Shown piece by piece: positions 25,257 through 33,707 of a stretch of DNA of 64,000 nt. The stretch lies in contig JADGAV010000028.1 in assembly GCA_015231825.1 (NCBI GenBank), positions 1 through 64,000 of the forward strand, in the 5' to 3' direction. Numbering within the stretch: position 1 is the stretch's first letter; each line of letters starts with the position of its first letter. This DNA is from SAR324 cluster bacterium. Its GTDB lineage: Bacteria > SAR324 > NAC60-12. The translations under genes and the position numbers were made by a program. A model generated the notes under the pieces. That model searched no databases. It worked only from the letters and a program-made list of their open reading frames with translations, and had not been told where the DNA came from.

Positions 25257-26285
25257 ATGAATCTAGCACGTTTTCCACGAAGAAAATACGTAGAAACTCC
25301 AACCCCTCTCCACGCCATCCCCCGGTTTTCAGAAGCCCTGGGGGGACCAAACATTTTTATCAAGCGAGATGATCTGCTTCCTGGAACAGAAGGTGGAAAC
25401 AAAACCAGAAAACTGGACTTCGTTGTGGGCGATGCACTCGAAAAAGGCGCCGATACTTTAATCACCTGCGGTGCAATCCAATCCAACCACTGCCGTTTAA
25501 CAGCGTTCGCTGCAGTAAAAGAAGGGCTTTCCTGCCGTTTGGTACTGGAAGAAAGAGTTGCCGGGACCTATAACCCAAAAGCCAGTGGGAACAATTTTTT
25601 GTACGAACTTCTTGGAGTCGAGGCCATCACAGTTGTTCCAGGAGGCAGCGACGTCAAAGGGACCATGCAAAAAGTAGCGGATGAAGTGAGCGCCAAAGGA
25701 GGGAAACCCTATTTGATTCCGGGAGGAGCCTCTAATCCTATCGGTGCGACGGGTTACGTTGCCTGTGCTGAAGAAATTCTGGGACAGCTGTTTGCCCAGG
25801 GATTGAGTATTGATCACATTATTGTTCCAAGTGGCAGCGCCGGAACTCATGCAGGTATGGTTACAGGATTCCATGGAACCAACAGTCAAATTCCAATTAG
25901 CGGCATAAATGTCAGTCGCCCGCGGGATACTCAGGAAACCCTGGTTTACGATCTGGTGAAAGAAACGGCACTGCGAGTTGGCGTGAAGCAGGAAATTCCA
26001 AGGGATGCAGTCAGATGCTATGACGACTATGTCGGCAAAGCATATTCCGTTCCCACCGATGGTATGATCGAGGCAGTGACGTTACTGGCCCGCACAGAAG
26101 GAATTCTGCTGGATCCCGTATATTCAGGGAAAACGATGGCCGGTCTAATTGATCTGGTTCGAAAAGGGTATTTCCAAAAAGACCAAAACGTTTTATTTTT
26201 ACACACAGGCGGTTCTCCAGCTCTCTATGCCTATTTGGATACCTTTCAACCGACATTCAAAACACCTGTCAATAACACTTTGTAA
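25257..26285 (+). CDS. dcyD: D-cysteine desulfhydrase / ACC deaminase family PLP enzyme
   Basis: This 342-residue fold-type II PLP enzyme has the cofactor Lys as K49 in GTEGGNKTRKLDF, aligning with K51 of ACC deaminase. GAIQSNHCRLTAFAA and the phosphate-binding SGSAGTHAGM are intact. The family includes D-cysteine desulfhydrase (D-Cys to pyruvate, H2S and NH3) and ACC deaminase. The IPGGASNPIGATGYV segment favours the desulfhydrase side, but L-cysteate or sulfo-amino-acid lyase relatives exist. AGGAG lies four bases before the ATG. PrpE follows after 41 bases, and its product pyruvate feeds central metabolism. Confidence 0.9.
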   Translation: MNLARFPRRKYVETPTPLHAIPRFSEALGGPNIFIKRDDLLPGTEGGNKTRKLDFVVGDALEKGADTLITCGAIQSNHCRLTAFAAVKEGLSCRLVLEERVAGTYNPKASGNNFLYELLGVEAITVVPGGSDVKGTMQKVADEVSAKGGKPYLIPGGASNPIGATGYVACAEEILGQLFAQGLSIDHIIVPSGSAGTHAGMVTGFHGTNSQIPISGINVSRPRDTQETLVYDLVKETALRVGVKQEIPRDAVRCYDDYVGKAYSVPTDGMIEAVTLLARTEGILLDPVYSGKTMAGLIDLVRKGYFQKDQNVLFLHTGGSPALYAYLDTFQPTFKTPVNNTL

Positions 26286-26326
26286 GAACCAGGGAAAGAA
26301 ACCCAACACTGATTGAGGAGGAAAAC

Positions 26327-28228
26327 ATGAATTTCAAAGAGGAATATAAGGAATCCATTGAAAATCCTACTGAGTTTTGGAAAAAACAAGCAGAAGCTAT
26401 CCAATGGTATACCCCTCCAAAAACAATTCTTTCCCAGGATGAAAAAGGCCATTACCGCTGGTTTTCTGGAGGAACATTAAATACATGCTACCTGGCCCTG
26501 GACTATCATATTGAACAGGGGCATGGTGAACAGCCCGCGCTGATTTATGATTCACCGGTGACGAACACTCAAAAAAAATATACCTTCAATCAATTTCGTG
26601 ACGAAGTTTCCCGATTGAGCGGAGTGCTGCGAGCATTGGGAGTCGAAAAATCAGACCGGGTAGTGATCTATATGCCGATGATTCCGGAAGCGGTAATGGG
26701 CATGCTGGCATGCGCCCGTTTGGGAGCAGTCCATTCCGTGGTTTTCGGAGGATTTGCTCCTCATGAACTGGCCGTCCGGATTGATGACGCACAACCCAAA
26801 GTGCTGTTGACTGCCACTTGCGGTATAGAGTTGTCGAATATCATTCCATATAAACCCCTGGTTGACAAGGCACTGGAATTGTCAGAATTTCCCCCTGAAA
26901 AAGTACTGGTTTTCGAACGACCCGAAGCTGAGTGTTCCATGGTAGATGGTAGAGATCATACCTGGGCATCTTTGATGGCTGACGCGAAAGCAGTGGATCC
27001 AGTCCCAGTTGAGGCGACCGATCCCCTCTACATTCTTTACACGTCAGGCACAACAGGAAAACCAAAAGGGGTGGTACGCGACAATGGAGGGCATGCTGTT
27101 GCCTTAAAATACAGCATGACCCACCTGTACAACGCAGAGCCCGGCAGCGTCTATTGGGCCGGTTCCGATATTGGCTGGGTTGTCGGACATTCCTATATTG
27201 TTTATGCTCCCCTGATCAACCGGTGCACGACTGTTCTTTTTGAAGGGAAACCTGTCAAAACGCCGGATGCCGGGACTTTCTGGAGGGTGATGGCCGAACA
27301 TAAAGTTAATATCATGTTTACGGCACCGACAGCTTTCCGAGCGATTAAAAAAGAGGATCCTGATGGCATGCTGAAAAAGAAATACGATCTCAGCGCGCTC
27401 AAAATGCTCTTTTTAGCAGGAGAACGTCTCGACCCTCCCACGTATGAATGGTTGAAGGGTTTATTGGACTGCCCCGTTATTGATCATTGGTGGCAAACTG
27501 AAACCGGTTGGCCAATCGCCTGTAATCCGGCAGGAATTGAAATCTTTCCCATAAAAAGCGGATCTCCCACTTTTCCGGTTCCCGGCTATAAGGTCGAAAT
27601 TCTGGACGAATCGGGCCAGGAAGTTTCCACGGGAGAAACAGGCAATATTGTCGTCAAACTTCCCTTACCTCCGGGTTGCCTGCCGACACTCTGGCGTGAT
27701 GACGATCGTTTTCACGAATCCTATCTTTCGATTTACCCTGGATACTACGTGACTGCAGATGGCGGATACATCGACAAGGACGGGTATCTTTTTGTAATGG
27801 GCCGTACTGATGATGTTATCAATGTGGCAGGACATCGCCTTTCTACTGGAGAAATGGAAGAAATAATTGGTGGACATCCCGCAGTTGCGGAATGTGCTGT
27901 TACTGGGCTGACCGATGAATTGAAAGGAGAAGTTCCTGTCGGGTTTGTTGTATTGAAGGATGGGGTAAACATCAGCAATGAACAGTTGGAAAAGGAAATA
28001 GTGGCGCTGATACGCAGTGAAATTGGTGCTGTAGCAAGCTTTAAAAGGTCCGTCGTGGTGGTCCGACTGCCGAAAACTCGATCAGGAAAAATCCTTCGTA
28101 AAACAATTCGCCAGCTGGCAAAGGAGAAAAACGTTCCGACTCCACCAACAATTGATGACCCAAAAATACTTGATGAAATCCGGGACGTTATGGAAACTGA
28201 AGGGCTGACTGAAATAAATTCAGACTAG
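26327..28228 (+). CDS. prpE: Propionyl-CoA synthetase
   Basis: This 633-residue acyl-CoA synthetase of the ANL superfamily forms acyl-AMP and then acyl-CoA. The phosphate loop YTSGTTGKPKG is at 238-248, WWQTETGWP is the A5 motif, GRTDDVINVAGHR is the hinge, and K588 in TRSGKIL is the catalytic Lys. The N-terminal and substrate-pocket blocks (GIELSNIIPYKPLVDKAL, VFGGFAPHELAVRIDDAQPK) are those of PrpE rather than Acs. It activates propionate, and often acetate, to the CoA ester. A strong GAGGAGGAAAAC precedes the ATG. The CoA product could feed the carboxylase at 15.7-20.3 kb, but that link is inference. Confidence 0.93.
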   Translation: MNFKEEYKESIENPTEFWKKQAEAIQWYTPPKTILSQDEKGHYRWFSGGTLNTCYLALDYHIEQGHGEQPALIYDSPVTNTQKKYTFNQFRDEVSRLSGVLRALGVEKSDRVVIYMPMIPEAVMGMLACARLGAVHSVVFGGFAPHELAVRIDDAQPKVLLTATCGIELSNIIPYKPLVDKALELSEFPPEKVLVFERPEAECSMVDGRDHTWASLMADAKAVDPVPVEATDPLYILYTSGTTGKPKGVVRDNGGHAVALKYSMTHLYNAEPGSVYWAGSDIGWVVGHSYIVYAPLINRCTTVLFEGKPVKTPDAGTFWRVMAEHKVNIMFTAPTAFRAIKKEDPDGMLKKKYDLSALKMLFLAGERLDPPTYEWLKGLLDCPVIDHWWQTETGWPIACNPAGIEIFPIKSGSPTFPVPGYKVEILDESGQEVSTGETGNIVVKLPLPPGCLPTLWRDDDRFHESYLSIYPGYYVTADGGYIDKDGYLFVMGRTDDVINVAGHRLSTGEMEEIIGGHPAVAECAVTGLTDELKGEVPVGFVVLKDGVNISNEQLEKEIVALIRSEIGAVASFKRSVVVVRLPKTRSGKILRKTIRQLAKEKNVPTPPTIDDPKILDEIRDVMETEGLTEINSD

Positions 28229-28348
28229 GCTTGAGCGACCTTTCTATCCCAAGTTTAGCTTAAAGGGAGTCCGGCAACGTATTGAGTATTGTTCGTTCTT
28301 TGTTGGCGCCCTCATTCGATTGCTTTGAACCTCAAACAAAGAGATGCA

Positions 28349-29017
28349 ATGTCAAATCCTACTGATTACAAAATGGTGTCAGACATTCCAGATGAGATGC
28401 TGCAGCATTATCTCGCACAGGAAGTGATTGCCGTTGATACGGAACTTCATGGTTTGACCCTCCATCGGGATGACATCTGCCTGGTCCAGCTGTGTGACGA
28501 TCAAGCCAATGTCTGCCTGGTCAAACCTGATGTCGGATCACCGCCTCCAAATCTTCGAAACCTGATGGAATCTTCTGAGGTCCTGAAGATTTTTCATTTC
28601 GCACTCACAGATGTTGCATTTTTTAAGACTTCTCTGAAAATAAACGTCCAACCTTTCTGCTGTACCAAGGTTATGAGCAAAATTATCCGCACCTATACCG
28701 GTGGTCACGGCCTCAAGGATCTGACATGGGAACTGATTGGAGTAAAACTGGAGAAAGAGCAGCAGCAGACAGATTGGTCACGCTCCGATTTAACTCCCGA
28801 GCAGCTGAAATATGCGGCGAATGATGTCATAAATTTGGTTCAAATATACCGTTCATTAAAGGCAATGATGGAACACCGAGGAACTCTGCCCTCAGGAGCA
28901 TCATTGGAAGATCTGAACAATAAATCTCAAGCAGTTCTTCCACCATTGATCGAATTATTGATCAATGGATACGGGGATTTGGACGGGGGATGGCAAACCA
29001 GTCTTTTTTCACATTAA
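28349..29017 (+). CDS. RNase D-like DEDDy 3'-5' exonuclease
   Basis: The protein is 222 residues from ATG 28349; the open frame reaches 28289 without support. It has the DEDDy exonuclease motifs: IAVDTELHGL (Exo I, D30/E32), FHFALTDVAFF (Exo II) and YAANDVINLVQIY (Exo III with Tyr and Asp). It lacks the HRDC domain of full RNase D, so it is a stand-alone exonuclease. It would trim RNA 3' ends, possibly tRNA precursors. It follows prpE by 120 bases and may have its own promoter. Confidence 0.88.
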   Translation: MSNPTDYKMVSDIPDEMLQHYLAQEVIAVDTELHGLTLHRDDICLVQLCDDQANVCLVKPDVGSPPPNLRNLMESSEVLKIFHFALTDVAFFKTSLKINVQPFCCTKVMSKIIRTYTGGHGLKDLTWELIGVKLEKEQQQTDWSRSDLTPEQLKYAANDVINLVQIYRSLKAMMEHRGTLPSGASLEDLNNKSQAVLPPLIELLINGYGDLDGGWQTSLFSH

Positions 29018-29461
29018 CATCCCTGATCAAAGCGTATTTTCAGAATTTTAAAGTCTCGTATTTAAACAGGAATTATCTGTAAACCCTGCGTTTTGAAATT
29101 TTTCCAATCTCCTCATTTAAAATCCAAAATTCTTTCCTACTATTGTTCTCCAAGAATTCGGTGTTAACAAAAAATCCTTTATTTTAAAAAGCGGCCCGTT
29201 CTGAGAGGATATTTAAAATATCATTTCTCATTTTCTGACAAGCACATTTTTTCCCGCAAAGAAGAGCCTTGAATTCGGAATTTAATTTGCCATTCATCGC
29301 ACAACAGGAAAATACAGTTTTGCTCGGACTCCGAAAGAAGTATCTTGACTTTCCCAACAAGCACTTGACAAATTTGGGGAATCCATTTTATATCGATTCC
29401 CGCCTTCAAAATGAAAATTCAAATTTTTGACACTCAGAAAAAGTTTCCGTGGAGTTAGACA
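29018..29461. other. Intergenic region between the exonuclease and LarA-like genes
   Basis: This AT-rich region contains the candidate promoter listed separately at 29365-29393. A 62-codon minus-strand frame (29221-29409) opens with TTG, lacks an SD and has no recognisable domain, so I do not call it. I see no RNA gene or repeat. Confidence 0.3.
29365..29393 (+). promoter_or_regulatory. Sigma-70-type promoter upstream of the LarA-like gene
   Basis: A perfect TTGACA at 29365-29370 is followed by a 17-base spacer and TTATAT at 29388-29393. Shifting one base gives TATATC with an 18-base spacer. The predicted transcription start near 29400 leaves a leader of about 60 bases before ATG 29462. This is the best promoter-like string I found in the window. 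Confidence 0.55.
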
Positions 29462-30733
29462 ATGATAGGTGACCGAATCGAAACAAATATATCAGGTGGT
29501 CTGGATGTTCCCCTGCCTAAAATGTATCCGGTCAAAGTAAGTTTTGATACCACCGCTCTAGACGATATCGAAGATGCTGTCCGAACTGAATTTCAACGAA
29601 ACGACATTGGTTCATCAATCAAACCGGGAGCATCCATTGCAGTCGGCTGCGGTAGTCGGGGGATCGCCAACATGGCTCTGGTGGCCAAAACAGCAGTAGC
29701 GGAGATTAAGAAGCGAGGAGCCCATCCTTTCATCTTTCCAGCGATGGGCAGTCATGGAGGTGCAACGGTTGAAGGACAAACAGCTGTCCTGGCGGGCTAT
29801 GGCATCACTGCAGAGACGATGGGATGCCCAATCCGTGCGACGATGGAAACCGTCCAATTATCCAGCCTCAAAGATGGTACTCCGGTCTTCATCGACCAAT
29901 ATGCTTCTGCCGCTGATGGCATTGTCCTCATCAACCGAATCAAACCTCACACGACTTTCCGGGGAGTCATCGAAAGTGGAATTGTAAAGATGATGTCTAT
30001 CGGCATGGGAAAGATTAAAGCTGCGACCTGTTACCATCAGCAAGGTATGGATATTTTCGGGGAATTGCTTCCAAAAGTAGCAAATGTGATCATGGAAGAA
30101 CGACCCTTTCTATTTGGAATAGGTCTGCTGGAGAATGCATTGGATCAAACAGCGATTATTGAAGCAATTCCCCCTGAAACTCTTATTGAACGGGAAACAA
30201 AACTCCAGGCGATCTCCAAACAGATGATCGGGAAATTGTTCTTTGAAGAAATTGATGTTCTGATTATTGATGAAATGGGAAAAAATATCAGCGGAGCAGG
30301 ATTTGATCCAAATATTACAGGGCGCAATCACCGTGATGTCGGTCATTGGGATGGTCCTGCAATAAAAAGAATCGTCGTTTTGGACCTCACCCGGGAAACC
30401 AAAGGAAACGCTACCGGCTTGGGAGTTGCAGACGTCATCACTATGAAATTGTACCGGCAAATTGATATTGACTCCACTTATGCCAATGTGATCACTTCAG
30501 CCTATTTAGATGGGGCTGCTATTCCAATCATTATGAACACTGCGATGGAAGCTGTTCAACTTGCAGTCAAAACTTCAATCCGTGTGAAAGAGGGCTTCTG
30601 CAGAATTGTGCGGATAAAGAACACTCTTGAGCTTTCTGAAATCATGGTATCTGAACCTATGATTGAGGAGGTCGAGAGTCATCCCCAAATGCAGGTGCAG
30701 GGGGCGGCCCGCCCTCTTCAAATAGATGAATAG
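29462..30733 (+). CDS. LarA-like (DUF2088) protein
   Basis: The 423-residue protein resembles the nickel-pincer lactate racemase superfamily. Key blocks are IFPAMGSHGGATVEGQ (about 92-106), INRIKPHTTFRGVIESG (158-173) and KMMSIGMGK. Known LarA enzymes need a nickel-pincer cofactor made by LarB, LarC and LarE. None of these genes is in the window, so a different cofactor or a distant cofactor locus must be considered. GGAG lies seven bases before the ATG, and a good promoter stands 70 bases upstream. The two CoA-transferase subunits follow after 74 bases. It could isomerise or racemise a hydroxy acid later activated by the CoA-transferase, but no substrate is established. Confidence 0.8.
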   Translation: MIGDRIETNISGGLDVPLPKMYPVKVSFDTTALDDIEDAVRTEFQRNDIGSSIKPGASIAVGCGSRGIANMALVAKTAVAEIKKRGAHPFIFPAMGSHGGATVEGQTAVLAGYGITAETMGCPIRATMETVQLSSLKDGTPVFIDQYASAADGIVLINRIKPHTTFRGVIESGIVKMMSIGMGKIKAATCYHQQGMDIFGELLPKVANVIMEERPFLFGIGLLENALDQTAIIEAIPPETLIERETKLQAISKQMIGKLFFEEIDVLIIDEMGKNISGAGFDPNITGRNHRDVGHWDGPAIKRIVVLDLTRETKGNATGLGVADVITMKLYRQIDIDSTYANVITSAYLDGAAIPIIMNTAMEAVQLAVKTSIRVKEGFCRIVRIKNTLELSEIMVSEPMIEEVESHPQMQVQGAARPLQIDE

Positions 30734-30807
30734 ACATAGGATTTTTTTTAAAAGCGTAATTAAATTTTTATCGCACAATTTATATTAGAGAAGAAAATCA
30801 AGGCAGT

Positions 30808-31674
30808 ATGTCGAAGATATGCAGTTTAAAAGAGGCCATTGCCAGGATAGTGAAGAATGGAGACTCAGTGGCCATGGAAGGCTTCACCCATCTGATCCCT
30901 TATGCGGCGGGTCATGAAGTCATTCGTCAGCAAAAGCGTAATCTCACCTTGATTCGCATGACACCGGATTTAATTTATGACCAGCTGATTGGGGCCGGAT
31001 GTGTCAAAAAAATGATTTTTTCCTGGGGAGGCAATCCAGGGGTCGGCTCACTCCATCGCTTTCGTGATGCTGTCGAGAACGGATGGCCACAACCGTTGGA
31101 AATTCAGGAACATTCGCATGCTGATATGGCCAGTACCTACGATGCAGGGGCAGCCAATTTACCATTTGCGGTTTTGCGCGGCCATATCGGCAGTGACCTA
31201 CCTCTTTACAATCCTCAAATCAAATGGATAACATGTCCGTTTACTGACGAAAAACTTGCTGTCATGCCTGCCCTCAACCCGGATGTGACGATCATTCACG
31301 CGCAACAGGCCGATCAGCAGGGAAATGTCTTTCTATGGGGTATTGTGGGAGTTCAGAAACAAGCCGTTCTCGCAGCGGAAAAAGTCATTATCACCGTTGA
31401 GGAAATTGTAGTAAAATTAAATCCGCCTCCGAATGGGATAGTGCTGCCGCATTGGGTGATTGATGCGGTTTGCAAAGTTCCAGGCGGAGCTTTCCCTTCT
31501 TACACTCAAGGTTACTACGAGCGCAACAACCGTTTTTATCAGCAGTGGGATCCGATTGCCCGTGACCGAGAACGGTTCAATCAATGGATTCACGACTACG
31601 TGATGGCAGTGGAAAATTTTGCAGACTACAAGGCGCAATTGGAAAAGGATCTAATTCCAGGAGATACTAAATGA
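30808..31674 (+). CDS. CoA-transferase subunit A (GctA/IpdA-like)
   Basis: This 288-residue alpha subunit of a class I CoA-transferase has the N-terminal block IVKNGDSVAMEGFTHLIPYAAGHEVIRQ and the middle AQQADQQGNVFLWG typical of glutaconate CoA-transferase A. Class I enzymes transfer CoA between carboxylates through a glutamyl-CoA thioester on the beta subunit. Subunit B starts within the last four bases (ATGA), so the pair is made in equal amounts. The related IpdAB hydrolases of steroid degradation share this fold, so the reaction could be ring-opening hydrolysis. The substrate is unknown. AAGG precedes the ATG. Confidence 0.87.
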   Translation: MSKICSLKEAIARIVKNGDSVAMEGFTHLIPYAAGHEVIRQQKRNLTLIRMTPDLIYDQLIGAGCVKKMIFSWGGNPGVGSLHRFRDAVENGWPQPLEIQEHSHADMASTYDAGAANLPFAVLRGHIGSDLPLYNPQIKWITCPFTDEKLAVMPALNPDVTIIHAQQADQQGNVFLWGIVGVQKQAVLAAEKVIITVEEIVVKLNPPPNGIVLPHWVIDAVCKVPGGAFPSYTQGYYERNNRFYQQWDPIARDRERFNQWIHDYVMAVENFADYKAQLEKDLIPGDTK

Positions 31675-32444
31675 ATCAATATACAGCCGAGGAGATGATG
31701 ACGATTGCGGCTTCCCGTAAATTGAAAAATGGAGTGGTCTGTTTTGTAGGAATCGGATTGCCCAGTGCGGCTGCAAACCTGGCCCGCCTCACACATGCTC
31801 CTGATGTAGTTCTAATCTATGAATCGGGAACCATTGGCACAAAACCCAATGTTCTTCCACTTTCTATTGGAGACGGAGAGCTATCTGAATCTGCGCAAAT
31901 GGTAGTTTCTGTCCCGGAAATGTTCCGCTATTGGCTGCAGGGAGGATGGGTAGATGTCGGTTTTCTGGGTGCTGCTCAAATTGACAAATTTGCCAATATC
32001 AATACCACGGTGATTGGCGATTATCACCAGCCCAAAACTCGCCTTCCTGGAGCAGGAGGAGCACCGGAAATCAGCACGAATGCCAAAGAATCGCTTATTA
32101 TTCTTAAACAAAGTAAACGAGCATTTGTGGAAAAAGTCAGTTTTATCACTTCACCAGGTCACTTGTCTGGAGGAGATGCACGCGAAAAAGCGGGATTGTC
32201 AACCAAAGGTCCGACAGCCGTGATTACTGATTTAGGAGTACTCGCTCCTGATCCTGTGAGCAAAGAACTGGTCCTGGTCAGTCTTCATGAAGGCTCAACG
32301 GTTGAACAGGCTCAAGAGGCGACGGGCTGGCATTTAAAGACCAACGATCCGGTCCCCTTTACACCGCCCCCAACTCCTCTTGAATTATCCGTTTTGAGAG
32401 ATTTAAACGAACGAACTGCACTGGCACATTCTGGAACCCACTGA
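31671..32444 (+). CDS. CoA-transferase subunit B (GctB-like)
   Basis: The 257-residue beta subunit carries IYESGTIG with a Glu at residue 51, matching the catalytic Glu of glutaconate CoA-transferase B. Keeping this Glu argues for true CoA transfer rather than the IpdAB hydrolase reaction, where the role differs. GAGGAPE and FITSPGHLSGGDAREKAGL are further family blocks. It overlaps subunit A by four bases and ends five bases before the convergent monooxygenase gene. With the LarA-like protein it may form an organic-acid catabolic unit. Confidence 0.88.
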   Translation: MNQYTAEEMMTIAASRKLKNGVVCFVGIGLPSAAANLARLTHAPDVVLIYESGTIGTKPNVLPLSIGDGELSESAQMVVSVPEMFRYWLQGGWVDVGFLGAAQIDKFANINTTVIGDYHQPKTRLPGAGGAPEISTNAKESLIILKQSKRAFVEKVSFITSPGHLSGGDAREKAGLSTKGPTAVITDLGVLAPDPVSKELVLVSLHEGSTVEQAQEATGWHLKTNDPVPFTPPPTPLELSVLRDLNERTALAHSGTH

Positions 32445-32448
32445 CAAA

Positions 32449-32769
32449 TCAGGGAGCTTGCTCCCTGTTTTTGAGCGAGTAATCCCGTTCTATTTTCGCG
32501 ACCCGGATCCGATAATCATCAAATAGCGATTGACGTCCTTTTTCCTGTGCATCCCGGTGCAGGTGATGTCTTCGCCACCGAACGACAGCCTCTTCCGATT
32601 CCCAAAACGAAAGTGAAACCATTTTTCCCTCATTACTCAAGCTGGCGTAACGTTCCACAGAAATAAAACCGTCAATCTTTTCCAATTCTTTTTTCAATTC
32701 GGCAGCCATATTGAGATAAGTTTCGTGGTGTTCCGGTTTGGGTTCCACTTCAAAGATAACAGCATACAT
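32449..32769 (-). CDS. Antibiotic biosynthesis monooxygenase (ABM) domain protein
   Basis: This 106-residue dimeric alpha-beta barrel protein shows MYAVIFEVEPKPEHHETYL and the helix/strand pattern FISVERYASLSNEGKMVSLSFWESEEAVVRWR. ABM proteins include quinone monooxygenases such as YgiN, heme-degrading enzymes and many with no known activity. No heme-site residues stand out. An AAAGG-type SD precedes the ATG. The gene is convergent with the CoA-transferase operon, with five bases between stops. Role unknown. Confidence 0.82.
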   Translation of the reverse strand: MYAVIFEVEPKPEHHETYLNMAAELKKELEKIDGFISVERYASLSNEGKMVSLSFWESEEAVVRWRRHHLHRDAQEKGRQSLFDDYRIRVAKIERDYSLKNREQAP

Positions 32770-32890
32770 ATTTCGGCCTTTCCCAGATAAAGAACTGCTT
32801 GTTCAATTGATTACTCAAGGTTAAAATTTTATCCAAATAAACTCGTTTGTTTCGATATGAGGACGCCTATTGCTGAAATCTTCAATCCTG

Positions 32891-33535
32891 TTATAGAACG
32901 GTGCAAGAAATATAGTGCACTAATATCTTGTCTCCAAACTCTTCATTGTCTGGTAGATAGGGTCGGGATTTTGAGATTTGCACACGATCAAATACTCCAT
33001 CTTTGGAGAGATTTTCAAGCACCTCCTGAAAATTGCGTTCAATAAAGAGGTCGTTTCGTTGTGTCATCACAATAATGCCACCAGGTTTGACAATCCTGTG
33101 AAACTCACGAAGAGTGCCTGTGCTGTCAGTGAGGTAGGTGAGGACACCCACACATATCAACCCATCGTATTTGTCGGGTTCAATAGGGAAAGGCTGTTTC
33201 TGTAAATCGATTTCGCTCAAACTGCGGTAAACACCGGACCTTTCGGCGATTTCCAAAGATCGTCGGGAAATGTCTATCCCGTCTACTTTTTTGAATCCGG
33301 CCATTTGCAACGCCTTGCCGGCCAACCCGGTCCCGCATCCGACGTCCAAAACTGAAGATAGTAAAGCCAGTTTTGACCGCAGCATTGAAGCGGCCTGATA
33401 GGGGGCTTCGTACTGCCATTGATCAAGCATTTTTTCATAATTGTCTGCCCAGTTGTCATAGTATTTCGCCACATCATCGCTCTTTCTGGATATATTGCTG
33501 AGTCCATCTTTATCGGCATGCTTACCGGATTTCAT
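32891..33535 (-). CDS. Class I SAM-dependent methyltransferase
   Basis: The 214-residue protein has SAM motif I LDVGCGTG at residues 63-70, an acidic residue ending strand 2 in VDGIDIS, and FHRIVKPGGIIVMT as the post-III block. These are typical of Rossmann-fold methyltransferases of the Methyltransf_11/25 type. The N-terminal YYDNWADNYEKML helix resembles Williams-Beuren-type methyltransferases. A GGAG five bases before the ATG supports the start. Substrate is unknown. The gene stands alone. Confidence 0.88.
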   Translation of the reverse strand: MKSGKHADKDGLSNISRKSDDVAKYYDNWADNYEKMLDQWQYEAPYQAASMLRSKLALLSSVLDVGCGTGLAGKALQMAGFKKVDGIDISRRSLEIAERSGVYRSLSEIDLQKQPFPIEPDKYDGLICVGVLTYLTDSTGTLREFHRIVKPGGIIVMTQRNDLFIERNFQEVLENLSKDGVFDRVQISKSRPYLPDNEEFGDKILVHYISCTVL

Positions 33536-33707
33536 ATAAACTCCTGGAAATGTTGTTCACCGTCTGGAAGAAGCTGGGGACTCTGAGAAATTACTCCTGC
33601 ATGTAGTTCTAATTGCATTTTTAAAAAATTATTGAATTTGTTTCAAAAATATTACTCTTTTCTAGTTACCACTCAAGTTTCAAACGGAAATTCACCCTAT
33701 TCAGAAG

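Noticed and set aside
29221..29409. 62-codon minus-strand frame in the intergenic region before the LarA-like gene
   Set aside because: It starts with TTG and no SD, overlaps the best promoter in the window and has no known motif.
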